Shown one piece after another: positions 15,253 to 24,260 of a DNA stretch of 64,000 bases. Location of the stretch: NCBI GenBank assembly GCA_902777125.1, contig CACYSQ010000011.1, positions 1-64,000 on the forward strand, given 5' to 3'. The notes under the pieces were generated by a model. The model did not search any database, was not told where the DNA came from, and saw nothing but the letters and a program-made list of their open reading frames with translations. Within the stretch, counting starts at the first letter, position 1. The number at the start of each line of letters is the position of its first letter. The translations under genes were made by a program, and so were the position numbers. This DNA comes from Ruminococcus flavefaciens. Lineage in GTDB: Bacteria > Bacillota > Clostridia > Oscillospirales > Ruminococcaceae.

Positions 15253-17469
15253 ATGAAGAATTCATTATTCAAGAGAGCTCTGGCTACAGTTGCTGCTGTT
15301 CCGCTCGCTCTCACACAGAGTCTCACTTATTCTTTCGCTGCTGACACCGATACAGCAACTGAGACAGCAAGCGTATCTGAAACTGAGACTGCCGGCAACT
15401 CCAAGAACTACAACCTTGAGAGTCTGCTCTTCATCAAGCCCGCTAAGACAAGCACAGAGTCTGAGTGGAACCTTACACTCGACGGTGTTCTTGACCAGCT
15501 CGTTCAGGACGGCAAGACAAGCGGCACTATCGACACTACCATCATCTTCAATGCTGTAAGCAACTACGTTGGCCAGTACAGCGAGATCGCTAAGGCTGCT
15601 CTCGGTCAGGTTACTGACGCTAAGTACGAGATCAAGAACGGCGATGTTGTTGTATCCGCTAAGGTAGGCGAGGTAGCAAAGGCTCTCGGCGGCGATTTCC
15701 GGAATTCCTTCGGAAGCCTTGCAAAGAATCTTGCAGAGAAGTACAACAACCCCAACTTCAATAATATCGACTTCAGCAAGGTTAAGACAGCTGGTACTAT
15801 CGAGATCGTTATCGGAACATCTCAGCTCTCCGTTGAGACAAAGATTCCCGTATCCTTCTCTTTCACTCCCGCTGAGACAGGTGAGGCTCTCGGACCTGAG
15901 GCTACACTCAATTTCATCGGCGAAAAGCTCGAAGAGGTAAAGAACATTGTCAAGGCTGAGATCGACGCTTCCAGCATCGCTGACAAGGCTGGCGCTAAGA
16001 AGGACGTTGACGAGCAGATCGACAAGTATGTAAGCAACCTCAACAGAGGCAAGAACGCTCTCGCTAAGGCTATGACCTTCAAGAGAAGCGGCAACTTCAC
16101 AGCATTTGCAGGATTCCTTGCAGAAGTTAACGCATGGACAAAGCAGAAGTTCAACAGAACTGTTCCTGCTACAGGTGCTGATATAGCTGCTAACTCCACA
16201 TTCGCTAAGGTTTACGACAACGTAAAGACTCAGCTCAACGCTGCTGCTGAGCCCGTTGTATTCGATATCAGCGCTGCTGACCTCGGAAAGTTCGCTGACG
16301 AGCAGCTCTCTCAGATCGTTCTTACAGCTGACGGCGCAGGCACTACAGTATTCGAGGCAAGATTCCCCGATGCTGAGGCTGAGCAGGTAAAGGCTCTCTT
16401 CGCTGAGGACGCTGCAACTGATTACGCTGATTCCTACAAGACCATCAAGGTTACAATTGACACAACAAAGCTTGACAATACAGGCATCGCTGTAGATGTA
16501 AAGATCAAGAGAATTGTTGAGACCAAGGCTAAGGAAACAACAACTTCATCTTCTACAACTACAACAACAACTACTACAACTACTACAACAACTACAACTT
16601 CTTCAACAACTTCTTCCACAACTTCTTCTACAACTTCTTCCACAACTTCTTCCACAACAACTTCAACTTCTTCCACAACAACATCTACTACAACAACATA
16701 CGCTTACACAACTGAGCTCCAGAGTGTATATGCAGAAATCGATGCTACATACGGTTTCTACACAAACCTCGATGATGCTTTCTCCACAAAGCAGGTAAAC
16801 GGTCTTGAGATCCACACTGTTTACAACGATATCCAGATCGATGAGGCTGGCAACCGCGTAACAGCTGGTCAGCACGCTGGCACTGTAATTGATGCTAAGA
16901 TGGCATTCGATTTCGGCGGCAAGACTCCTGTAAACACATTCGATGCTACAGTTTCCAACTTCAAGTATGAGATCCCCGTTATCTACACAGGTGACGATAT
17001 CCTCGCTGAGGACGGCACAACTGTTATCATCAAGAAGGGTGACACACTCAAGAAGGCTGACGGCTCTGACGTTACTGTAACAGCTTACATCGGCGTTAAG
17101 GGTGACGCAAACCTCGACGGCAAGCTCAGCCCTGTTGATGCTTCCTGCGTTCTTGTCTTCGCTGCTGACCTCCAGGAAATGGATGACGGTGGCAACGTAA
17201 GAGAGCCTCAGACAGTTGTTCTCTCTAAGCAGAGCGAGCTCGTAGCAAACGATCCTGCTGGTATCTACGATAACTTCGCAGCATTCCTCGCAGACGTAAA
17301 GAACGAGATTAATCCTCTCCACGCTTGGAAGACAGGCAAGGGCAGCATCGCTGACGGTACAAGCCGTGCATTCAACGCTGTTGACGCAAGCTGGATCCTC
17401 GTTGCTAACGCAAATATCCAGGAAGGCAATACTCCTGCAGAGGCTTGGAGCAGACTCCTTGGCAACTGA
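15253..17469 (+). CDS. cttA: Cell-surface substrate-binding protein CttA (X-dockerin)
   Basis: 738 residues. Signal peptide about 1-30 (ending YSFAA). Residues about 45-428 form the substrate-binding part expected for CttA, which in R. flavefaciens holds two cellulose-binding modules; here no known carbohydrate-binding family can be named by eye. A Ser/Thr linker of about 50 residues (429-483) follows, with almost only Thr and Ser. The C-terminal X module (about 484-613, EIDATYGFY start) and dockerin (614-738) closely match those of ScaB, including VTAYIGVKGDANLDGKLSP and an insertion in the second calcium loop. The X-dockerin should bind ScaE, so CttA fixes the cell to plant fibre. RBS GAGAGG. 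Confidence 0.9.
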   Translation: MKNSLFKRALATVAAVPLALTQSLTYSFAADTDTATETASVSETETAGNSKNYNLESLLFIKPAKTSTESEWNLTLDGVLDQLVQDGKTSGTIDTTIIFNAVSNYVGQYSEIAKAALGQVTDAKYEIKNGDVVVSAKVGEVAKALGGDFRNSFGSLAKNLAEKYNNPNFNNIDFSKVKTAGTIEIVIGTSQLSVETKIPVSFSFTPAETGEALGPEATLNFIGEKLEEVKNIVKAEIDASSIADKAGAKKDVDEQIDKYVSNLNRGKNALAKAMTFKRSGNFTAFAGFLAEVNAWTKQKFNRTVPATGADIAANSTFAKVYDNVKTQLNAAAEPVVFDISAADLGKFADEQLSQIVLTADGAGTTVFEARFPDAEAEQVKALFAEDAATDYADSYKTIKVTIDTTKLDNTGIAVDVKIKRIVETKAKETTTSSSTTTTTTTTTTTTTTTSSTTSSTTSSTTSSTTSSTTTSTSSTTTSTTTTYAYTTELQSVYAEIDATYGFYTNLDDAFSTKQVNGLEIHTVYNDIQIDEAGNRVTAGQHAGTVIDAKMAFDFGGKTPVNTFDATVSNFKYEIPVIYTGDDILAEDGTTVIIKKGDTLKKADGSDVTVTAYIGVKGDANLDGKLSPVDASCVLVFAADLQEMDDGGNVREPQTVVLSKQSELVANDPAGIYDNFAAFLADVKNEINPLHAWKTGKGSIADGTSRAFNAVDASWILVANANIQEGNTPAEAWSRLLGN

Positions 17470-17486
17470 TCAAAATCAAGTTTACT

Positions 17487-17510
17487 ACCTGCCGTCTATG
17501 GGCGGCAGGT
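17487..17510 (+). other. Stem-loop between cttA and scaE
   Basis: ACCTGCCG and CGGCAGGT form a perfect 8-bp stem; an A-rich rather than T-rich tail follows, so it is not a normal terminator. It may set the ratio of cttA to scaE mRNA. Confidence 0.5.
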
Positions 17511-17547
17511 AACAATAAAAAACACTATCTGAAAGGAAAGAATTACA

Positions 17548-18450
17548 ATGAAGAAGAATAACCTCAAGAGTGTATTCGCTGCACTCGCTGTTTCTGCAAT
17601 TGCTGTTTCTGCAACAGCTGTAACAGCTTCAGCATCAAATTATTCAGACTCAATCAAAAAAGGCGACAACAAGGAGGTCGCTTACGACGGAAGCGCTTAT
17701 GTAACAACTCTCAATCCCGATGACGCAGCTACAAAGGCTGAGATCATTATCGACAAGGTTGTTGTTAAGTACGACGCAGCTAAGACTCCCGGCTCTGAGC
17801 AGGTTGTTAACGTTGCTGTTAAGAACGCTGACAAGAAGTATGCTTCTGTTGGTCTTCACTTCATCTATGATACTCGTCTCAATGTTGTAAACGATGAGGA
17901 CGGTTATCCTGTAACTTATAGCGGAAAACTCGGTTACGAGCCCAGAGACCTTAAAAATGGCGAGCTCTTCGTTTCTCACGATGGTTCTTCTGATAAGGGT
18001 ACAGACGGCGATGCTGTTTGGTCCATGAAGTTTAAGCTCCCTGCTGATGCTAAGGCTGGCGATCTCTACCCGATCGGTATCGAGTTCAGAACAAGCGCTG
18101 TATCTGAGGACTGCTTCACAAACGCTTACGATGATAACGATGGTAAGCTCATGCAGGCTTATGTATTCACACGTGGTATCACAAACGGCTACATCAAGCT
18201 CGAGGAAGAATCAACTACAACAACAACAACAACAACTACTACTACTACTACAACTACTACAACAACATCTACATCTACATCTACTGATACAGATACATCA
18301 ACAACAACAACATCTTCTACAAGCGCTGCTGTTTCTACAACAAACAACAACGATGCTCCTAAGACAGGTGTTGCTGGCGTAGGCGTAGCTGCTGCTGGTC
18401 TTGCTGTAGCACTCGGTACTGCATTCGTTCTCAGAAAGAAGGAAGACTAA
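17548..18450 (+). CDS. scaE: Anchoring scaffoldin ScaE (cohesin, sortase signal)
   Basis: 300 residues. Signal peptide about 1-30 (ending TASA). One cohesin at about 45-217 (IIIDKVVVKYDAAKTPGSEQ at its start, ITNGYIKLEE at its end). A Thr-rich linker (about 218-262) spans the wall. The C terminus is a sortase sorting signal: APKTG at 270-274, a hydrophobic stretch of 21 residues, and the charged tail RKKED. In R. flavefaciens ScaE is covalently attached to the wall and binds the X-dockerins of ScaB and CttA. The first residue of the sorting motif is Ala instead of Leu. RBS GAAAGGAAAG. Last gene of the cluster. Confidence 0.94.
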   Translation: MKKNNLKSVFAALAVSAIAVSATAVTASASNYSDSIKKGDNKEVAYDGSAYVTTLNPDDAATKAEIIIDKVVVKYDAAKTPGSEQVVNVAVKNADKKYASVGLHFIYDTRLNVVNDEDGYPVTYSGKLGYEPRDLKNGELFVSHDGSSDKGTDGDAVWSMKFKLPADAKAGDLYPIGIEFRTSAVSEDCFTNAYDDNDGKLMQAYVFTRGITNGYIKLEEESTTTTTTTTTTTTTTTTTTSTSTSTDTDTSTTTTSSTSAAVSTTNNNDAPKTGVAGVGVAAAGLAVALGTAFVLRKKED

Positions 18451-18480
18451 TTAAATAGTCTTTGACTGTCTGAATAATTA

Positions 18481-18509
18481 AAGGCTCTCCATCAGGAGAG
18501 CCTTTTTTT
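18481..18509. terminator. Bidirectional terminator between scaE and the TtcA-like gene
   Basis: AAGGCTCTCC, loop ATCA, GGAGAGCCTT, then a run of T on the plus strand. It ends the cellulosome cluster and touches the 3' end of the convergent gene. Confidence 0.88.
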
Positions 18510-19260
18510 AGTATACATCCTTGCGAACCGGCGGAACGTAGTTCACGCCGCCCATTCCGTCAATATCTCCGCGCCGCATCGCACCGAATATACGCTCGCG
18601 GAATCCGTGGTCCCTGTGCTCCATTTCGCGGACGAATTCCTTCATACGCTCACGGTTCGTGTTGCCGTTTGCGGGACAGGCTGAGGTCACAACAGGCAGG
18701 GAAGTACGGTTCGCAGCCCGCCGTATCTCTTTTTCCTCCGCGAATATCAGCGGACGAATCATGTAGAGGTCCTTTTTTTCGAGGTGGGTGACGGGGGAGA
18801 AGCAGCCGATCCTGCCCTCATTGAAAAGGTTCATGAAGAAGGTCTCGACCGCGTCATCGAGACTGTGACCGAGCGCAATCTTGGTGCAGCCGAGATCGAC
18901 AGCGGTATCGTGGAGAGCGCCGCGCCGGAGGTGAGCACAAAGACTGCAAGGGTGCTTTTCCCTGCGGACGTCGAAAACGATGCTTCCTATCTCTGTGGGA
19001 ACGACCGTATAGCGTATCCCAAGCTCGTCGCAGAGCTTCTGCACACCGGAATAGTCGCCGGGAACACCGCCGAAAGCAGGGTCAATGGTAACGGCTTCGA
19101 TGTCGTAGCTAATACCAATGAACCGGCGAAGCTGACTGAGACCGTAGAGCAGAACGAGACTGTCCTTGCCGCCTGAAACGCCGACACAGATGCGGTCGCC
19201 CTCGTGGAGCATGTCGTATTCAGTAACAGCCCGCCTCATATGACCGAGAATTCTTTGCAT
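18508..19260 (-). CDS. TtcA-like tRNA 2-thiocytidine biosynthesis protein
   Basis: 250 residues from the ATG at 19260, chosen because AAAGGTG lies six bases upstream; upstream in-frame starts lack a site. It has the PP-loop ATP-pyrophosphatase motif SGGKDSL near residue 25, then CSLC and a third cysteine in SACPANG, which in TtcA hold a [4Fe-4S] cluster. TtcA-type enzymes thiolate cytidine 32 of some tRNAs. Firmicute members of this family are less studied, so the exact target is not certain; TilS is excluded because the C-terminal TilS domains are absent. Convergent with scaE. Confidence 0.82.
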   Translation of the reverse strand: MQRILGHMRRAVTEYDMLHEGDRICVGVSGGKDSLVLLYGLSQLRRFIGISYDIEAVTIDPAFGGVPGDYSGVQKLCDELGIRYTVVPTEIGSIVFDVRREKHPCSLCAHLRRGALHDTAVDLGCTKIALGHSLDDAVETFFMNLFNEGRIGCFSPVTHLEKKDLYMIRPLIFAEEKEIRRAANRTSLPVVTSACPANGNTNRERMKEFVREMEHRDHGFRERIFGAMRRGDIDGMGGVNYVPPVRKDVY

Positions 19261-19350
19261 AAACATCACCTTTATAGTTGGATTTATCAAATTATACCAC
19301 ATATCCACGCGAAAAGCAAGCCTCCAGCAGTTACAGCTCCTGTGCGGCAG

Positions 19351-19402
19351 TTTTCACCAGTAAATCCTCATAATACTTCCTTATTAGCATAACACTAATA
19401 CC
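19351..19402. repeat. Fragment of the right-flank dispersed repeat
   Basis: CTCATAATACTTCC followed by a TAT-A-GCAT-like end matches 174-205 and 31036-31065. Here the inverted-repeat element is absent, so this sequence exists independently of it. Confidence 0.5.
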
Positions 19403-19452
19403 GTGAGTTTTAGGTTTCCGGACAAAAAATACGCAGATTTTTAATGTAAATG

Positions 19453-19481
19453 TTGCAATTTTTGTTGATATATGTTATAAT
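19453..19481 (+). promoter_or_regulatory. Promoter of the DUF2500 gene
   Basis: TTGCAA, 17 bp, TATAAT, about 68 bp before the ATG at 19549. Confidence 0.75.
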
Positions 19482-19548
19482 GATTATGTACAGACCCGGT
19501 TCATCTCCGGAATACTTAGCAGAACTTTTCTGCGGAAAGGAGCGGAAT

Positions 19549-20013
19549 ATGACGCCTCAGCTCAAAAACCTGCTGATAATCCTCGGTGCTATCGCCGTTA
19601 TACTCATATTTATAATAATGTTTTTCGGCAGCAACAGCTCGCTCAGGCTTGCGATAAAACGTCTTCTTGAAGGCGGATCGGCAGAACCGCTCCAGAGCGG
19701 TCCGGTACAGCGCAGGGCTGCCCCTCAGAGGGAGGAGGACGAGCAGAAAAGCACCTCCGAGCCTATCGTGGTAATGGCTACCCTCGTCCGCAAGTGCGAT
19801 GACCGCCGAAGGGTCATTGAAAGCTCCGGTCAGGAGCACATCGAGGACGAATTCTACGAGCTCCACTTCGTGACGCGCAAGGGAAAAAAGCTCCGCATCG
19901 AATGCTCGCCGGAGGCTTACACAAAGGTGCCGTTCAACCAGCAGGGCTCGCTGACCTACAAGCGGAACACTCTTGTTAAATTCAAATACTATGAGGACAC
20001 TGTATTCAACTGA
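19549..20013 (+). CDS. DUF2500-like membrane-anchored protein
   Basis: 154 residues from the ATG at 19549, which has AAAGGAG seven bases upstream. One membrane segment at about residues 6-25, a disordered stretch, then a beta-rich domain with the DUF2500 pattern: VMATLVRKCDDRR, YELHFVTRKGKKLRIECSP and GSLTYKRNTLVKFKYY. DUF2500 proteins have no known function. The soluble part is probably outside or inside depending on orientation, which cannot be set from the sequence. A small GC-rich hairpin follows, then ung. Confidence 0.75.
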   Translation: MTPQLKNLLIILGAIAVILIFIIMFFGSNSSLRLAIKRLLEGGSAEPLQSGPVQRRAAPQREEDEQKSTSEPIVVMATLVRKCDDRRRVIESSGQEHIEDEFYELHFVTRKGKKLRIECSPEAYTKVPFNQQGSLTYKRNTLVKFKYYEDTVFN

Positions 20014-20045
20014 GGGCGGTTTCTGACCGCCCATTGCATTTTTGG
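20014..20045 (+). terminator. Hairpin after the DUF2500 gene
   Basis: GGGCGGT and ACCGCCC form a 7-bp stem followed by ATTGCATTTTT. A weak terminator that probably lets some transcripts run into ung-metF, for which no separate promoter is obvious. Confidence 0.5.
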
Positions 20046-20052
20046 AGGAATT

Positions 20053-20724
20053 ATGGTCAATTTCAATAACGATTGGGACGAGCTCCTTGCAGGCGAATTC
20101 ACTAAGGATTACTATTTGCAGCTCCGGCAGACTTTGATAAAGGAGTACCGCACACAGCGCATTTACCCCGGAATGTACGACATTTTCAACGCGATGAAGC
20201 TCACCTCCTATGAGGACGTAAAGTGCGTCATCATCGGTCAGGACCCATACCACGGCGCAGGACAGGCTCATGGTCTGAGCTTTTCGGTACGCAAGGGCAT
20301 ACAGCCGCCGCCCTCGCTTGTGAACATTTTCAAGGAGATAAGAGACGACGTCGGCATCGACAACCTCGGAAAGCACGGCGAGCTCACGAAGTGGGCTGAG
20401 AGCGGAGTGCTCCTGCTGAATTCCGTGCTGACGGTCAGGGCTGACCAGGCGAGAAGCCACCACGGTATCGGCTGGGAGACATTCACAACTGACGTAATAA
20501 AGCTGCTCAACCAGCGTGAAAAGCCAATGGTATTCATGCTGTGGGGCGGCGATGCAAAACAGAAGCAGCAGTTCATAACCTCGCCGCAGCATCTTGTGCT
20601 GAAGGCAGCCCACCCGAGTCCGCTTTCGGCTTACAACGGCTTTTTCGGGTGCAGGCATTTCTCAAAGGCAAACGAATTCCTCCGCAGCCACGGCATGACG
20701 GAGATAGACTGGTCGATCGACTGA
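20053..20724 (+). CDS. ung: Uracil-DNA glycosylase, family 1
   Basis: 223 residues, full length. Removes uracil from DNA as the first step of base excision repair. The water-activating loop GQDPYHG with the catalytic Asp and the intercalation loop HPSPLSA (His for uracil recognition) are both present, as are the GVLLLNSVLTV and HGIGWETFT motifs. RBS TTTGGAGGAA. metF follows after 13 bp, so they are likely co-transcribed though functionally unrelated. Confidence 0.96.
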   Translation: MVNFNNDWDELLAGEFTKDYYLQLRQTLIKEYRTQRIYPGMYDIFNAMKLTSYEDVKCVIIGQDPYHGAGQAHGLSFSVRKGIQPPPSLVNIFKEIRDDVGIDNLGKHGELTKWAESGVLLLNSVLTVRADQARSHHGIGWETFTTDVIKLLNQREKPMVFMLWGGDAKQKQQFITSPQHLVLKAAHPSPLSAYNGFFGCRHFSKANEFLRSHGMTEIDWSID

Positions 20725-20737
20725 TAAGGAGAGCGCT

Positions 20738-21613
20738 ATGCGTATAAAGGATATTTTCAGCAATAAAACCGTTTTTTCATTCGAGGTTTTCCCGCCAAAA
20801 AAGACCAGCTCGGTCGATACTATCTACGAAACTCTCGATGAGCTCCGCGACCTGAAGCCGGACTTCATCAGCGTGACGTTCAGTGCCGGCGGAAGCAGCA
20901 ACAATGCGCTTGCGTGTGATATCGCCTCGCGCATCAAGGAAAGCGGAGTTGTTCCCATGATACATCTTCCCTGCATAAACTATACAAGGGAGGAGATATC
21001 GGCAACTCTCAGCGAGATAAACAGCCGCGGCATCGAGAATATCCTCGCCCTCAGAGGTGACATAAATCCCGATATACCGCCGAAAAAGGACTTCCTCCAT
21101 GCGAGCGACCTCATCAGCTTCATCAGGGAGCAGGGCGATTACGATATCGCAGGCGCCTGCTATCCGGAATGCCACCCCGACTGCTCCACTCTTGAGGAGG
21201 ATATCGCTAACCTCAAGCTCAAGGTCGAGGCAGGTGCGGACCACCTCATAAGCCAGCTTTTCTTCGATAATTCGTCGTTCTACGAGTTCCTGTGGAAGGC
21301 GAGGGCGGCAGGCATAAGCGTCCCGATAGAGGCAGGCATCATGCCGGTAGTCAACAAGAAGCAGATCGAGCGCATGGTAACGACCTGCGGTGCGAGTCTT
21401 CCCAAAAAATTCGTAAAGATAATGCAGCGTTTCGAGCACAGTCCGGAGGCTCTCCGCGATGCCGGCATAGCCTATGCGGTCAACCAGATAGTTGACCTTG
21501 TGGCAAGCGGCGTTGACGGTATCCACCTCTACACGATGAACAACGCCTATGTCGCAAGGAAGATAAGCGAGGCTGTTTCGGGCATCATCGGAGAAAAAGA
21601 GACTAAGTTTTAA
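20738..21613 (+). CDS. metF: Methylenetetrahydrofolate reductase
   Basis: 291 residues. Reduces 5,10-methylene-THF to 5-methyl-THF, the methyl donor for methionine synthesis. The N-terminal FEVFPPK motif with the key Glu, DFISVTFSAGG, ILALRGD and DHLISQLFF are present as in the FAD-containing MetF barrel. Length fits the bacterial enzyme without regulatory domain. RBS AAGGAG. No other methionine genes are near. Confidence 0.93.
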   Translation: MRIKDIFSNKTVFSFEVFPPKKTSSVDTIYETLDELRDLKPDFISVTFSAGGSSNNALACDIASRIKESGVVPMIHLPCINYTREEISATLSEINSRGIENILALRGDINPDIPPKKDFLHASDLISFIREQGDYDIAGACYPECHPDCSTLEEDIANLKLKVEAGADHLISQLFFDNSSFYEFLWKARAAGISVPIEAGIMPVVNKKQIERMVTTCGASLPKKFVKIMQRFEHSPEALRDAGIAYAVNQIVDLVASGVDGIHLYTMNNAYVARKISEAVSGIIGEKETKF

Positions 21614-21715
21614 TTTGTAAGATTTTGGTGTACAATTTACATTTTCTCAATCATACTTTGACGGTGATTTGGTAATTTGCCCATAAAATCTACATATTTC
21701 TATGAAAAATGAATA

Positions 21716-21745
21716 TTGACAGGACCAATAAAAAAATGGTATAAT
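21716..21745 (+). promoter_or_regulatory. Promoter of the solute-binding lipoprotein gene
   Basis: TTGACA, 18 bp, TATAAT, 60 bp before the ATG at 21806. Confidence 0.8.
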
Positions 21746-21805
21746 ATATAAAAGTGTGTAACAAATTCGTTTTTTTAACCGTGCTTTAACAAAGGAGTTA
21801 GGCAT

Positions 21806-23194
21806 ATGAATAAACTAAAAGCATTCTCTTCGGCAATGCTTATGCTGGCCGTTATGTTGGCAGCAGCCGGCTGCGGTTCAGGGGACAGCTCTTCCTATGA
21901 TAACCCTATTGATGATGAAAAAAAAGCTAAGCTCGTCGATGCAGCAAAGGATTCCGGTCTGCTTACGGGCGAGCTCGAAAACAAGACTATCAAGTGGCTC
22001 TCGACATGGGACATAAACGCCGATGCTTCTGGCAAAAAGACCCCTGCTGACCTCGCGCTCTTCCAGGAGCTCTACGGCGGCAATGTCAAGTTCTACCAGT
22101 GTACAGATTCCGACCGCTACAGCAAGCTCGATGAGTATGTCGTGAGCGGTGAGGGCATCGACTTCTTCTACGCCGGAGATATGGACGTCTTCCCGAAGTT
22201 CGTATTGAAGGATTCAAACTATTTCACACCTATCGACAGCTATATCGACTTCGATTCAGAGCTGTGGAAGGACGTTAAGGACAGCAACGATCAGCTCATA
22301 TGGGGCGGTAAGCACTATATCGCCGTTATCCAGCCGACCGGTGACGCTGTCGCCTGCATATACAACCGCAAGACACTCCAGGAGGCGGGGCTCGAAGACC
22401 CTGCCGATCTCTACGCCGACGGCGAATGGGACTGGAATGCCTTTGAGGGTATGCTCGAAAAATTCGTTGATACCTCGAATAACCGCTACGGTATAGATAG
22501 CTGGTTCTTCGAGTTCGGTCTTATGAATACCATCGGAGTCCCGCCCGTTGGTATCAAGGACGGTAAGCTCAAAAGCTATATCGGAACAGAACAGATGGAG
22601 AGAGTCCAGAACTGGATGTACGATATGTATCAGAAGGACTATATCGCTATCGGCGTGGGAAGCTACGGCTGGGAGTCAAAGCCGCAGTATATCGCCGAGG
22701 GCAAGCTCCTCTTCTATCCGGCAGGCCTTTATGAGCTGTATATGACCAAGGATAAATGGGTGCAGAAATTCGGAGAAGATGTCTTCTTCGTGCCTATGCC
22801 CAAGGATCCCAAGGCAGATAAGCACTATATCCCCGTGGGTATGGAGTCCTACGCCTTTGTGAGCGGCGGACAGAACCCCGAGGGTGTTGCTAAGTACCTT
22901 GACTGCAAACGCTTCTGCTGTATCAATGACGATGCAAGAAGTGTTGCAGACTCCATTTTCGTGGACGACTACGGCTGGACTCAGGAAATGGTAGATATGA
23001 GGGAGGAGATGAACCGTCTCGGCAATGCTGCGCCTATTTTCGATGTTTCAAAGGGCGTTTCGGCTGACTGCGGCGAGCTTCTCAACAATGCCCTCAGAAA
23101 TGCTGCAAGAGGCAAGCCGTGGAATGAGACATTCGCAGAGATAGACGGCACAGTTTCCGGCTATATCGATGACGTAAACAAAAGCGCTTCGTGA
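21806..23194 (+). CDS. Extracellular solute-binding lipoprotein (ABC type)
   Basis: 462 residues. Lipoprotein signal with lipobox AAGC near residues 21-24. The mature part has the layout of family 1 (sugar) solute-binding proteins: a variable N-terminal lobe, a GGKHYIAVIQPTGDAVACIYN hinge region (first 20 residues of it conserved in type), ADGEWDWNAFE, and a C-terminal SGGQNPEGVAKYLD. Many Trp and Tyr fit a carbohydrate ligand, but the ligand is not known. No permease or ATPase gene is next to it, so it either serves a transporter elsewhere or acts as a surface binder. Strong own promoter and RBS AAAGGAG. Confidence 0.85.
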   Translation: MNKLKAFSSAMLMLAVMLAAAGCGSGDSSSYDNPIDDEKKAKLVDAAKDSGLLTGELENKTIKWLSTWDINADASGKKTPADLALFQELYGGNVKFYQCTDSDRYSKLDEYVVSGEGIDFFYAGDMDVFPKFVLKDSNYFTPIDSYIDFDSELWKDVKDSNDQLIWGGKHYIAVIQPTGDAVACIYNRKTLQEAGLEDPADLYADGEWDWNAFEGMLEKFVDTSNNRYGIDSWFFEFGLMNTIGVPPVGIKDGKLKSYIGTEQMERVQNWMYDMYQKDYIAIGVGSYGWESKPQYIAEGKLLFYPAGLYELYMTKDKWVQKFGEDVFFVPMPKDPKADKHYIPVGMESYAFVSGGQNPEGVAKYLDCKRFCCINDDARSVADSIFVDDYGWTQEMVDMREEMNRLGNAAPIFDVSKGVSADCGELLNNALRNAARGKPWNETFAEIDGTVSGYIDDVNKSAS

Positions 23195-23285
23195 CCCCGC
23201 CATGAAGCGGATATATCAATACAGCTCTCAATCCAGCTAATAAGCAGCAAGACCTTTGCATTTTCTCATAAAGGAGGTAACAACT

Positions 23286-24260
23286 ATGGAGACTGTTCTT
23301 GTAACAGGCGGCTGCGGTCTTATCGCCCAGCATATCTGCTCCGGACTCCTTAAAAAAGGCTATTCAGTAATTGCAGTAGATAAAGAACCAGGGATCTACA
23401 ACGAAGGCAAGCTGAATTACAGCTTCATTCAGGCGGCTCCGGACGATAAGAACGCCTACGCAGATATATTTGAAAACAATAAGATAAATATAGTGATACA
23501 CGCGGCTTGTACAGTGGATAATGATTTCGGTCCTATTGTCACTGATGCGGAGATCGAGACCTCAAAGCGCTGCGATAAATTCATCTACCGCTACGCTATG
23601 ATGTGCGAAAGCCTCAAGAAATTCATTCTTCTCAGCACAGATCAGGTCTACGAATTCCCCAAGACCCGCGAGCCTATCCGTGAGGACGGCGAGCTCAAGC
23701 CCCGCACGAACTACGCCGCTCTCAAATTCGCTTCCGAAAAAGCATTCTTCTCCGAGATGTCCCACCATAAGGACGAGGAGGGCGAATACAAGGTAATGTG
23801 CTGTATAGCCCGCTTTTCGCCGGTCTACACCAAGACCTTCACCGATAACCTCATCGCTAAGATCACCGATCCCAAGGACGGCGCTAAGTTCGTCTACGGA
23901 AAGGGACAGTACGGCTTCCAGCTCTGCTGTGTGCATAATCTGGTCGATTTTATTCTCTGCTTCGTCAAGAATGCGGACAATATGACCTACGCGGGCGTTT
24001 ACAACGTCAGCGACAAGCTCCTGACAACTGCGGCGGATATCATAACCTTTATGCGTGAGAATTACACGCTCGGCGCTGTCGTTCAGCGTTCACCGGGCGG
24101 TGCGATGTCGAAGCTGAAAGGACTTTTCTCCGCAAATAAGGACGAAAAGACCAATTACCGCTACCTTGACCTCACAAAGCTCGAGAACAACAATATGCTC
24201 GATAACACAAAGGCGGCAAAGCTCACGACCTTCCGCTGGGACATACACAATACAAAATAA
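23286..24260 (+). CDS. NAD-dependent epimerase/dehydratase (extended SDR)
   Basis: 324 residues from the ATG at 23286, which has AAAGGAGG eight bases upstream; an in-frame ATG at 23256 has no such site. Rossmann start VLVTGGCGLIAQ is the NAD(P)-binding glycine motif; the active site YxxxK is seen in NYAALKFASEK. Such enzymes change nucleotide sugars (4-epimerase or dehydratase) but the substrate is unknown. It follows the solute-binding lipoprotein gene by 91 bp and may share its promoter. A strong bidirectional terminator follows. Confidence 0.85.
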   Translation: METVLVTGGCGLIAQHICSGLLKKGYSVIAVDKEPGIYNEGKLNYSFIQAAPDDKNAYADIFENNKINIVIHAACTVDNDFGPIVTDAEIETSKRCDKFIYRYAMMCESLKKFILLSTDQVYEFPKTREPIREDGELKPRTNYAALKFASEKAFFSEMSHHKDEEGEYKVMCCIARFSPVYTKTFTDNLIAKITDPKDGAKFVYGKGQYGFQLCCVHNLVDFILCFVKNADNMTYAGVYNVSDKLLTTAADIITFMRENYTLGAVVQRSPGGAMSKLKGLFSANKDEKTNYRYLDLTKLENNNMLDNTKAAKLTTFRWDIHNTK

